Source of the DNA: Candidatus Krumholzibacteriota bacterium
Lineage (GTDB): Bacteria > Krumholzibacteriota > Krumholzibacteriia > LZORAL124-64-63
Direction of reading: 5' to 3'
Length of the DNA stretch: 61,708 nucleotides
NCBI GenBank assembly: GCA_024275485.1
Contig: JAJRZA010000012.1
Span: forward strand, 1-61,708
Shown here: positions 8,018-15,729 of the stretch, one piece after another
How the letters are laid out: each line of letters begins with the position of its first letter
Numbering within the stretch: position 1 is the first letter of the stretch
Program-made: the position numbers and the translations under genes
Notes under the pieces: generated by a model
The model's database searches: none
Told to the model about the DNA's origin: nothing
What the model saw: the letters and a program-made list of their open reading frames with translations, nothing else

Positions 8018-9337
8018 ATGGCTGAAGCACGGATGTCTGCCTTGTTTGAAGGACGGTCTCCTTCGGTGATTCGCATGGCGCAGATCAGATTTGATGAACG
8101 GCAGGATGATACTGAAGCCATCAACGTGGCCATCGGGAACATCCAGTTGCCCATGTATCCGGCCATGATCGAGCGAATGTTCAACCTCGATGCAGCCGAC
8201 AGTCCTTTCAAGGATGGCGTCGTCAAATATTCAGCCACCAGCGGAACCAGCGAATGCATCGACGCCTTCATGAACGTGATCGCCAGCAGCGGGTTCGATG
8301 TTTCATCCCTGCACGGCCACATCACCGAGGGTGGAACCCAGGCCATGGAGTTGTTGATCTCCGGTGTTTGTGGCCCTGGCGGCAGCGGCGAAAAACCCCT
8401 GATGCTGATCGATGCGGCCTACACCAATTACAAGACCCTTTGCCAACGATTGGACCGCGACATCTGCTCCATCACTCGCCTGCTCGGCGATGACGGCAAG
8501 TTCTCACTGCCCTCCATTGAGGAAATCGAAAAAGTCATCGTCGAAAATGATCCAGGAGCCCTGGTGGTCATTCCCTTTGATAATCCCACCGGACAGTATT
8601 ACGACAGGGCGGCCATGGTCGAATTGGCCAAACTGGCAGTGAAGCACAACATCTGGCTGGTCAGCGATGAGGCCTACCGCGAACTTTATTACATCGAAGG
8701 CGGCAACGACGAGTCCTGCACCAGCATTTGGGGATTGACCAACGCCGACGTGCCCGGCATTGAAGGACGGCGCATGAGTGTTGAAACCACCAGCAAGGTT
8801 TGGAACGCCTGCGGCCTGCGCATCGGGGCCTTGATTACTGACAACGAGGTGTTCAACCGACAGGCCATCGCCGAGCACACCGTCAGCCTGTGCAGCAGCG
8901 TCATCGGCATGCACATTTTTGGCGCGGTGGCCCACGAAGACCACTCCACCCTGCAGGCCTGGTACCGGAAACAGCGCAATTATTACCGGGAGATGCTGTT
9001 CAGCTTTTCTTCAAGTATGAAAGATGCGTTGCCGGATGTGGTGGTTTCCAGTCCTGATGCCGCCATTTACAGCGTCATCGACATCAAGAATCTGGTGGAT
9101 GATAAGTTCAGCGCCCTGGATTTCGTGATGTGGTGCGCCAGTGAGGGATCCGTTGAGGTGGACGGCAAAAAGTTGACGGTACTGACGGCACCCATGGCCG
9201 GATTCTACAATGTGCCCGAAGGGGCCCCGAACCCCGGCCGGACACAGTTGCGCGTGGCCTACGTGGTGACACCCGAAGATATGGCCAGGATTCCCACTAC
9301 CTTTGCCAGGTTGTTGCGGAAATACCTGGATCAATAA
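8018..9337 (+). CDS. PLP-dependent aminotransferase, class I/II
   Basis: The product is 439 residues with the fold-type I aminotransferase pattern: 'TEGGTQAMELL' in the cofactor phosphate loop, 'FDNPTGQYYD' (the conserved N-P-T-G), 'LVSDEAYRELYY' (D-E-x-Y) and 'VETTSKVWNACGLRIG', in which the serine-lysine carries the PLP Schiff base. The C-terminal 'RTQLRVAYV' supplies the carboxylate-binding arginine. The substrate is not determinable; aspartate-, alanine- or aromatic-type activities are all possible. A GGAGTGAAG ribosome site precedes the ATG. The gene stands alone, between the nested palindrome and a terminator. Confidence 0.88.
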   Translation: MAEARMSALFEGRSPSVIRMAQIRFDERQDDTEAINVAIGNIQLPMYPAMIERMFNLDAADSPFKDGVVKYSATSGTSECIDAFMNVIASSGFDVSSLHGHITEGGTQAMELLISGVCGPGGSGEKPLMLIDAAYTNYKTLCQRLDRDICSITRLLGDDGKFSLPSIEEIEKVIVENDPGALVVIPFDNPTGQYYDRAAMVELAKLAVKHNIWLVSDEAYRELYYIEGGNDESCTSIWGLTNADVPGIEGRRMSVETTSKVWNACGLRIGALITDNEVFNRQAIAEHTVSLCSSVIGMHIFGAVAHEDHSTLQAWYRKQRNYYREMLFSFSSSMKDALPDVVVSSPDAAIYSVIDIKNLVDDKFSALDFVMWCASEGSVEVDGKKLTVLTAPMAGFYNVPEGAPNPGRTQLRVAYVVTPEDMARIPTTFARLLRKYLDQ

Positions 9338-9341
9338 ATTC

Positions 9342-9378
9342 AGCCCCCCGCAAGGCGGTTCGCCATGGCAGGGGGCTT
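9342..9378. terminator. Hairpin between convergent genes
   Basis: An imperfect stem pairs AGCCCCCC with GGGGGCT and encloses a second small stem (GGCG/CGCC). It lies just after the aminotransferase stop and before the stop of the converging sigma-like gene, so it may serve both. Confidence 0.6.
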
Positions 9379-9441
9379 CGAATTTTCAACCCAGCGGAGA
9401 TTCTACCCCAACTATGCAAAACCACGTTGAGGCGAAAGCTG

Positions 9442-9951
9442 TCAGGGTGCGCCAGCAGTGGCTCCATCGGTTTCAATGTGCAAGACTTCGCGACCGAAGC
9501 GTTGGGCCCAGCTTTCGGTGATGGTGCCTTCCAGGTCTTCCACCATGATTTCAGCATTGGCCAGTTCAGGAAAATCATTTCTAACCAAATCGGTCAGGGC
9601 ATCGCCGTCCAGTTCATGGATACGAGCACTGCCTCTGTCGCTGTCAAAGCTGTCGAGCCGCAGCAGGAATTTTTGAAAGACGTCGGCAATGATGTCTTCG
9701 GCGTCGGCCGAATTCATTACCCGCCGGTTCACGTAGGCTGTCACCGGATCATGGGTCTCACGATACAGCCGCCGGAAGGCGTCTTCATTTCCTTTGCGGG
9801 CCAACATCAACAACAGCTGATGGTGCTTGTCGCGCAGTTTCTTCTTCAACTCCAAGGGCGGATCCGCTCCCAGTTTTGGTTTCGAGTTGTTGGACACACG
9901 AGTATACGGCCTGGGTGAAATGTGGTGACATGGTTTTTGAACTTGTTTCAA
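9442..9951 (-). CDS. Sigma-factor-like protein with region 2 but no region 4
   Basis: Residues about 48-108 match sigma70/ECF region 2: 'ARKGNEDAFRRLYRETHDPV', 'RRVMNSADAEDIIADVFQKFL', 'SFDSDRGS'. That region binds core RNA polymerase and the -10 element. An ECF factor would continue into a linker and a region 4 helix-turn-helix; here the frame instead runs into about 60 residues (DGDALTDLVRNDFPELANAEIMVEDLEGTITESW) that I cannot relate to region 4. It may be a true region-2-only regulator, a novel fusion or a decayed gene. The start is uncertain because the first 40 residues are not conserved-looking. It is divergent from the histidine kinase gene. Confidence 0.55.
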   Translation of the reverse strand: MKQVQKPCHHISPRPYTRVSNNSKPKLGADPPLELKKKLRDKHHQLLLMLARKGNEDAFRRLYRETHDPVTAYVNRRVMNSADAEDIIADVFQKFLLRLDSFDSDRGSARIHELDGDALTDLVRNDFPELANAEIMVEDLEGTITESWAQRFGREVLHIETDGATAGAP

Positions 9952-9955
9952 GCTG

Positions 9956-9984
9956 TTGAAAAGCAGGGGTGTTTGTTGTATAAT
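9956..9984 (+). promoter_or_regulatory. Sigma70 promoter of the histidine kinase gene
   Basis: TTGAAA at 9956-9961 and TATAAT at 9979-9984 are separated by 17 bp, which is near-consensus housekeeping spacing. Transcription would begin around 9991, giving a leader of about 35 bases to the GTG start at 10026. The element lies immediately upstream of the divergent sigma-like gene. Confidence 0.82.
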
Positions 9985-10025
9985 AGCCGCTCGTTTGTCA
10001 ACAAATGGGATATTGGGGAGATATC

Positions 10026-12500
10026 GTGAAAACCTTATACCTGATTATATTTTTTGGCTTGGCTGTGTCCGGTTTCATAAGTGGTTCTTTTAGCAATTCA
10101 TTCAGCGCCAAAATCCAAGAACCTGTTGAACTCGACCATGTGCCGGAACATCTTCCCTACTTGGCCTTGCCCATGCATGATTTTCAAATATCTCAAATGA
10201 ACTTAGGGCTCCTGGGAAAACCGGTTTGCTTCCTCAACACCGACGATGATCCTGGCTTGGAAATTATCCGCAGTTCAGCAACCTACCTGATATGCATGGA
10301 ATACTCATTTACCGACAAAACCGTTCATTGGCAGCTCAATCTCGACCCCGATTTTTATGTCGAACAAGGGACTAGAGCTGCTTTCGCCCTAGCTGGCCCC
10401 TTTGACCTGGGTCAAGACATCCCCCTGGTGATCGCCAATGGATGCACTTCTGACAGAAGTCAAAACCGCTTCTGGGTGATCGATCCCCAGACCGGAACCG
10501 TACTGAACAGCTTCGACCTTCCCGGTGGAATCGACAAGAATGGCGATGGGCACTGGGACGGAGGCTACGGTGTTTTAGGTACCATGGATGTACCCGGCGA
10601 ATCCGGTATGAGAAAAGCCCTGATCCTCATCTGCAAAGTCGGCTTCGATATCGATAAACGGGGTGTCCATGCCGTCGACCCCTGGACTGGAGAAACCATT
10701 TGGACTTTTATCACTGGCGCCGGTTTCCTAACGCAGGAAAGCAGAATTGTTGACCTGGACTCCGACGGTACCGAAGAAGTTCTGATTTCCGGCAATGCTC
10801 CAGCCAACCTGGGCAAACGCAAAATCAATGGTTATAGCGACGACAAGCCATATCTCGTAGCACTGAAAAATGATGGAAGCCTGTTCTGGTCCAGGGAGTT
10901 GGCCGAGGAGCCAGCCTGCAGCTTTCTGAAAATTGGGGATTTGGATGGAGATGGAATCAATGAAATTGTAACCGTGCAAAACTGTACCTACTCTTCCAGG
11001 GGTTCGATCTTTGTCTGGAGTGGCCATGGCGAGCTCAAGGCTTCACTGACTCGTGAGCATCATCTAAAAAACTGTGAACTGATCCCAACCAGCAATAATC
11101 GTGGCCTGGATATCATCACAACAGATCCGTTATCCTCCATTTTTCGAGTAGAACTGAATGCCGGTGAACTCACTGTTGCCAAGGAGGGAACCAATTTCCA
11201 AGGGCTGTCTTTGCTCGGCAAAGTGGACCTTCCCGGCAAAGGCGGACAAGGGGTCATTACCCTGGATCGCAAAGGCCAGGGTCGAATCCTGGATGGTGAT
11301 TTCAACATCGTCGCCGCCTTCCAGGAGGATAAACCGATTTTTTTCCGCCAAACCATCGTTTCCCGCCTAGACAACCAAGCCAGCTTTCTGTTTTTGAATT
11401 CGAACCTTGGCAGCATTGTTATGCAAACCAACCCGGACTCGGCTTTGACCCTGGCCTTAAAACGCCTTCTGAACAATTCCCGCTGGGTTCTGATGGTGGG
11501 CATCACCATGGGTGTTTTTCTGGTCGGGATTTTTTGGCGCCTTTTTCGCCACAAAATAAAAAAATCTGAAACAACAATTCAATTATCCGAGAACGACCCC
11601 ACCCACCTCAAAGAACGGCGCCTGCACCTTTTGGAAGACCTCGAAGTATCCAACCACGGCGCCATGGCCCCCTTGCGCTCGCTTCGGCGTTTGTTGTGGA
11701 TGCTTGACGCGGTGAATTCAGGGGTTGGCGTGAACCAAAATCTGGCGGCCCGCCTCCATGAAATTTGGCAGGATTGTCATGACGATGCCTTGCCCCGTCT
11801 GACCAACATTCTCGAACGTGCGCGCCAGGCACAAATTTCCGATCTGATTGTGGACGACGCAATGTCCACCATCGCCCGAATCAAAGCCACCTTGACTCTC
11901 CTTAAAAATTCGGAATTCGCGGAGAAGTCCGTAGCAAAACATCTTGGCGGTCTTCACAAAGAAGAAAATTCCTCCGAAGCCATGCTGCAAAGCCTGCGCC
12001 GTCAGGTGGGCGAACATTTTCAGGTGCCCTTGTCCTCGGTATTGGAAAAAGTCCTGCGCGCCAATCAGGCCGCCATTAGAGAAAACGGGGTGGTAGTTCA
12101 AAAGGGCATGGTAGGGGCCATGGCCGCAGCAGCCGGCTCCGCTGATATGTCCGTCGAAAATCCGGTCTGCCGCATGGACGCCGACGAGTTGGGATTCATT
12201 CTGGACAACCTGGTGGGCAACGCCTGCCGTTCCATGGGAAGCGCACCAATCCGCAACCTGAGGATCACCTGGAAATCGGCCAACGGTCTGGTGAAAATTG
12301 AAGTGGCGGACTCGGGAATCGGTATCGCCACCGAAGATCACCAGAAGGTTCTGGAACCAGGATTCACCTCCCGACCCGGCGGTGGTCTCGGCTTGCCAAA
12401 ATCACAACGGCTGTTGCGGAAATATGGGGGTCATTTGTCGGTCAAGAACAGCGAACCCGGCAAAGGCACGACCTTTTCACTGGTTGTTCCCCTGGCCTGA
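10026..12500 (+). CDS. Sensor histidine kinase with FG-GAP/VCBS-type extracytoplasmic sensor
   Basis: This 824-residue kinase has an N-terminal membrane signal, then about 450 residues of beta-propeller-like repeats outside the membrane. These carry calcium-binding-style Asp loops ('DKNGDGHWDGG', 'DLDSDGTEEV', 'DLDGDGINEI'). A second membrane helix (WVLMVGITMGVFLVGIFW) leads to a cytoplasmic kinase core. A likely phosphoacceptor His is near residue 544 (NHGAMAPLRSLRRLL). The ATPase has an N-box 'DNLVGNACRSM', 'DSGIGI' and 'GGGLGLPKS'. GTG at 10026 is chosen over the ATG at 10005 because GGGGAG lies 5 bp before it. No response regulator is adjacent. Confidence 0.85.
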   Translation: MKTLYLIIFFGLAVSGFISGSFSNSFSAKIQEPVELDHVPEHLPYLALPMHDFQISQMNLGLLGKPVCFLNTDDDPGLEIIRSSATYLICMEYSFTDKTVHWQLNLDPDFYVEQGTRAAFALAGPFDLGQDIPLVIANGCTSDRSQNRFWVIDPQTGTVLNSFDLPGGIDKNGDGHWDGGYGVLGTMDVPGESGMRKALILICKVGFDIDKRGVHAVDPWTGETIWTFITGAGFLTQESRIVDLDSDGTEEVLISGNAPANLGKRKINGYSDDKPYLVALKNDGSLFWSRELAEEPACSFLKIGDLDGDGINEIVTVQNCTYSSRGSIFVWSGHGELKASLTREHHLKNCELIPTSNNRGLDIITTDPLSSIFRVELNAGELTVAKEGTNFQGLSLLGKVDLPGKGGQGVITLDRKGQGRILDGDFNIVAAFQEDKPIFFRQTIVSRLDNQASFLFLNSNLGSIVMQTNPDSALTLALKRLLNNSRWVLMVGITMGVFLVGIFWRLFRHKIKKSETTIQLSENDPTHLKERRLHLLEDLEVSNHGAMAPLRSLRRLLWMLDAVNSGVGVNQNLAARLHEIWQDCHDDALPRLTNILERARQAQISDLIVDDAMSTIARIKATLTLLKNSEFAEKSVAKHLGGLHKEENSSEAMLQSLRRQVGEHFQVPLSSVLEKVLRANQAAIRENGVVVQKGMVGAMAAAAGSADMSVENPVCRMDADELGFILDNLVGNACRSMGSAPIRNLRITWKSANGLVKIEVADSGIGIATEDHQKVLEPGFTSRPGGGLGLPKSQRLLRKYGGHLSVKNSEPGKGTTFSLVVPLA

Positions 12501-12503
12501 CCG

Positions 12504-13904
12504 CTAAATTTCGAAGCTCTCCTTCATGTGTGGCACAAATACCTCCGCCCCTGTCTCCCTGTTGATGCGTTTGGCGAATTCCAGAGCATTTTCTTCTTCC
12601 CCGTGCACCACAAAAACCTTCTTGGGAGGCGTAGGGGCGGTCCCGATCCAACGCATGATCTCGTTGCCGTCCGCATGACTGCTCAAGCCCTTGATGGTGG
12701 CCACATGGGCATTGACGTCAATGTTCTGGCCGTGGATGCGAAGACTCGTCGCCCCATCCTGCAAAGCCCGGCCCCGTGTGCCCACGGCCTGGTATCCCGT
12801 GAGCAGGATCAAGTTGTGGTGGTCGTCCAGACGCCGGGACAAATGGTGCAGAATACGCCCACCGGTCATCATGCCGCTGGCCGCGATGATCACCCTTGGG
12901 CCATCAAGATTGTTCAGCATCTTGGACTCGTGAACCGTCCGGTGCAGCTTCACTTTTTTCGGGAAAATGCGGTTGCGCCCGTCGAAAGTTATTTCCTTGT
13001 CGAGATTGCAGTCATACAGATGTCGAGAGTAGATGGTAGTCGCATTGATGGCCATGGGGCTGTCGATGTGAATGGGCACCTCTTCCAGCTCTCCCTCACG
13101 CATCAGGTCACGCAAAATCAGCCCGACCATTTGTGTTCGACCCACGGCAAAACTTGGCAACAACACCACTCCGCGTTTGTGCATGGTGCGCTCGAACTCC
13201 TGGCGAATCTGATCCAGGACCGGTTGGTGTTCATGCTCGCGGGTTCCATAGGTCGATTCGACCACCAGAACGTCGCAGGCAGGCAAGTCGTCGGGATCAC
13301 TGTGCAGGGGAACATCGTATCGACCAACATCTCCACTGTAGATCACCGTGGTTTCGCCTTCGTTCACTCCGTCTGAACGCCCATCCCGAACGCGAATCTC
13401 TACAAAGGCGGCTCCGAGAATGTGCCCCGAGTTGCTCAATCTCAGCCGTATTTTGGGTGACAGGTTCCGCCACTTGCTGAACTTCGTCGGTTGAATAAGC
13501 TTGAGTGCCTGCAGAGCGTCAAACGAAGTATAGAGCGGTTCGGCCGGCTTGTGTTTGGAGAAACCTTTCTTGTTGGCCCAGGAAGCGTCTTCCTCCTGGA
13601 TGTGGGCCGAGTCCATGAGCATGATCTCCAACAACTCGGCCGTGGCTGGTGTGCAATGAATGGGTCCCTTGAATCCGTACTGCATCAGGCGCGGGGTGTA
13701 TCCGGTATGATCGATATGGGCATGGGTCAACACCAGGTGGTCAAGGAAACCAGGATCAAACCCCGGGTCTTCCCAGTTCAACAGTCGCAATTTTTTCATT
13801 CCCTGGAACATACCGCAATCGATGAGAATACGTTGGTCTTCGGCTTCAAGCAGATGACGGCTGCCGGTGACGGTACGCGCGGCACCATGGAAAGTCAGCT
13901 TCAT
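12504..13904 (-). CDS. Beta-CASP metallo-beta-lactamase-fold RNA nuclease
   Basis: The 466-residue protein carries all the landmarks of the beta-CASP RNase family: 'THAHIDHTG' (zinc-binding HxHxDH), 'GHILGAAF', 'YSGDVGR', 'ESTYGTREH', the Walker-like 'PSFAVGRTQ', 'SGMMTGGRILHHL', 'GYQAVGTRGRAL', 'SSHADGNE' and the final 'VHGEEENA'. Relatives are exo/endoribonucleases acting on cytoplasmic RNA (the YsyD/KH-less CPSF-like group). The length is normal and no part is missing. GGAAGG precedes the ATG. It converges with the kinase gene, with only 3 bp between stops. Confidence 0.93.
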   Translation of the reverse strand: MKLTFHGAARTVTGSRHLLEAEDQRILIDCGMFQGMKKLRLLNWEDPGFDPGFLDHLVLTHAHIDHTGYTPRLMQYGFKGPIHCTPATAELLEIMLMDSAHIQEEDASWANKKGFSKHKPAEPLYTSFDALQALKLIQPTKFSKWRNLSPKIRLRLSNSGHILGAAFVEIRVRDGRSDGVNEGETTVIYSGDVGRYDVPLHSDPDDLPACDVLVVESTYGTREHEHQPVLDQIRQEFERTMHKRGVVLLPSFAVGRTQMVGLILRDLMREGELEEVPIHIDSPMAINATTIYSRHLYDCNLDKEITFDGRNRIFPKKVKLHRTVHESKMLNNLDGPRVIIAASGMMTGGRILHHLSRRLDDHHNLILLTGYQAVGTRGRALQDGATSLRIHGQNIDVNAHVATIKGLSSHADGNEIMRWIGTAPTPPKKVFVVHGEEENALEFAKRINRETGAEVFVPHMKESFEI

Positions 13905-13976
13905 GGTTTTTAATCCTTCCAGAGTCGGTGTTTGATTCCAGCCTACAAAAAAATTATTCCATTTCAGGGTTGTTTT

Positions 13977-14624
13977 TCAGGCCAACAGCCAGGTTTCCAC
14001 ATCAACCAGGGATGCAAATTTTTGGACCTCGACAGGAAACTCCCCATGGGATCCTCTGGCCGGAACAACCACCACCGACATCCCGGCAGTCTTTGCCGAG
14101 TTCATCCCGTTGAGTGAATCTTCAAAGGCCAGACATTCCTTGGGATCCACAGCCAGTTCTCTTGCCGCAGCCAGATACACTCCGGGATGCGGCTTCCCAA
14201 ACTCTTGTTTTTCGGCGGAACAGAGAACTGAAAAGCAGTCCGACAAATCCATTCTTGCAAGAGCGCAATTGATCAACGACTGTGGCGAAGACGATGCAAC
14301 CGCAAGTTTGCAGTGCCGATCTCTCAGTTTTCGCACCAGGGCTTCGGCTCCCTGCAGGGCTTCACCCCTGGTCTTGACCAGATGAGTCACTTCCCGCAAA
14401 ATCCTGGTGGCAACTTCTTCGCATGGAGTGCCCGGCCAAGGGTAACGATCATACCAATAATCAACCATTTCATCCAGGCGCAATCCCATGGTTTGCCTGC
14501 ACATTTCATCGGTCAAGCCAACCCCAAGATCGTTCAACACCGACATTTCCGCCAAACGCCACAACGGTTCCGAATCGATGAGCAAACCATCCATGTCGAA
14601 AACAAAGGCCTGAAAATTTTTCAT
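13977..14624 (-). CDS. HAD-superfamily sugar-phosphatase-like hydrolase
   Basis: The 215-residue protein has the HAD motifs in order: I 'FDMDGLLIDSEP' (nucleophile Asp and acid Asp), II 'AVASSSP', III 'KPHPGVY' and IV 'LAFEDSLNGMNSAKTAGM'. This subgroup includes 2-deoxyglucose-6-phosphatase, hexitol phosphatase and beta-phosphoglucomutase-like enzymes, and sequence alone does not choose among them. The second ATG (14624) puts motif I at the usual distance from the N-terminus. It is 72 bp downstream of the beta-CASP gene on the same strand and could be read with it. Confidence 0.88.
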   Translation of the reverse strand: MKNFQAFVFDMDGLLIDSEPLWRLAEMSVLNDLGVGLTDEMCRQTMGLRLDEMVDYWYDRYPWPGTPCEEVATRILREVTHLVKTRGEALQGAEALVRKLRDRHCKLAVASSSPQSLINCALARMDLSDCFSVLCSAEKQEFGKPHPGVYLAAARELAVDPKECLAFEDSLNGMNSAKTAGMSVVVVPARGSHGEFPVEVQKFASLVDVETWLLA

Positions 14625-14964
14625 GGGTGGCGTCAAGATTCTTTATCCTTTTTTCATCAACCAATCGTCTCACGCTCTTGATTGGAACTGCTGTGACGGA
14701 CCGACAAATCAAATGCTAGGGGGAATGCTGTCGATCGTGACTGGGTTTACTTTCAAGTCCCCGGTAAGTTTGCGATCTGATGGATTCAGCGACATTCTAT
14801 TGGGCACAATCAATAAAGCGCGGAGGTAAAATACCTCCGCGCTTTAACCTATCGACACATGCGCTGATCCAAAAACCGGATCGCATCGTCAGGAGACCCC
14901 AGCAGTTCGGTCGGGTCCAGGGACCGAAGCGGCTTCTGGCCGCAGGGGAAATCTCAAATATCCA
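14625..14964. other. Intergenic region holding a terminator
   Basis: Apart from the strong hairpin at 14815-14845, I see no gene in this stretch. It presumably includes the promoter of the HAD gene and the 3' tail of the cysteine-repeat gene transcript. Confidence 0.5.
14815..14845 (-). terminator. Strong hairpin terminator of the cysteine-repeat gene
   Basis: A perfect 13-bp stem (AAAGCGCGGAGGT/ACCTCCGCGCTTT) has a 5-base loop. Read on the minus strand it is followed by a T-containing tail and lies 120 bp after the stop of the cysteine-repeat gene. Confidence 0.8.
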
Positions 14965-15531
14965 TCAACCAGTTGTGTTCAGGCTGGCAGCTTTGGGGTC
15001 TGCAGACTTGGCATCTGCAGACTTGGCGGCACCATTGGCGGCATCGCAGGCACCACTGACGGCGCCCTTCAATTCAGTGGCGGACTTGCCACAGCAACCC
15101 TTGCCATCGGCCAAGGCACTGGCACAGCATTTGTCCATGCCACCGAGAACTGCGGAGCAGGTAGCAACCTGTTCGGTGTAAGCGGCCTTGACGCCAGCGG
15201 CATCTTTACCACAGCAACCTTTACCGGCGACCACAGCTTCGGCGCAGCACTTGTGCATGTCCTTCAGCGCAGCCTGGCTGGCGTTGTAGCTGGCCACGGA
15301 AGCACTGACGGTCTTGGCGTCCTTGCCACAGCAACCTTTGCCATTTGTGGCGGCTTCGGCGCAGCACTTGTGGGGAGCGTCGGGAATGCTGGCGCTGGCA
15401 GCACAGGTTGCAGCTTTAGAGGCCGAACACTTGGAGGTGGTGGGACAATCTTTGCCACCGGCCAGAGCGACGGTGCTGAACATGGCAGTCAGAGCCAAAA
15501 CCATGACAAATGTGAAAGTGATCTTCTTCAT
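14965..15531 (-). CDS. Secreted protein with repeated KCCAxA...GKGCCGK modules
   Basis: The 188-residue product has a signal peptide (MKKITFTFVMVLALTAMFSTVALA), so it is exported. The mature part contains three copies, about 40 residues apart, of a module with K-C-C-A near its start and G-K-G-C-C-G-K about 8 residues later, plus a fourth more diverged cysteine cluster at the N-terminus (KDCPTTSKCSA). Spacers are Ala-rich and helical. Paired vicinal cysteines suggest metal binding or disulfide cross-links; neither is shown. The chosen ATG (15531) starts the signal peptide. I know of no characterised family with this repeat. A strong terminator follows it. Confidence 0.78.
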   Translation of the reverse strand: MKKITFTFVMVLALTAMFSTVALAGGKDCPTTSKCSASKAATCAASASIPDAPHKCCAEAATNGKGCCGKDAKTVSASVASYNASQAALKDMHKCCAEAVVAGKGCCGKDAAGVKAAYTEQVATCSAVLGGMDKCCASALADGKGCCGKSATELKGAVSGACDAANGAAKSADAKSADPKAASLNTTG

Positions 15532-15729
15532 TTTCTTGTTTCCTTTCGAGGATCCCGGAATTCCCCTTGAATTCCGCAAACCGTAGAAGGGACCTGGGCC
15601 CCAAAATTACTTAGTTCCGTTGGAGTGAAGACAATTCATACGAATGAAGTATAGGTTTAGTTCCCGATTTAGCTACCTGGAAATGAGAAAAACTATCAAA
15701 ATGCTCCATATTTTTGGCAAAATCCATTT

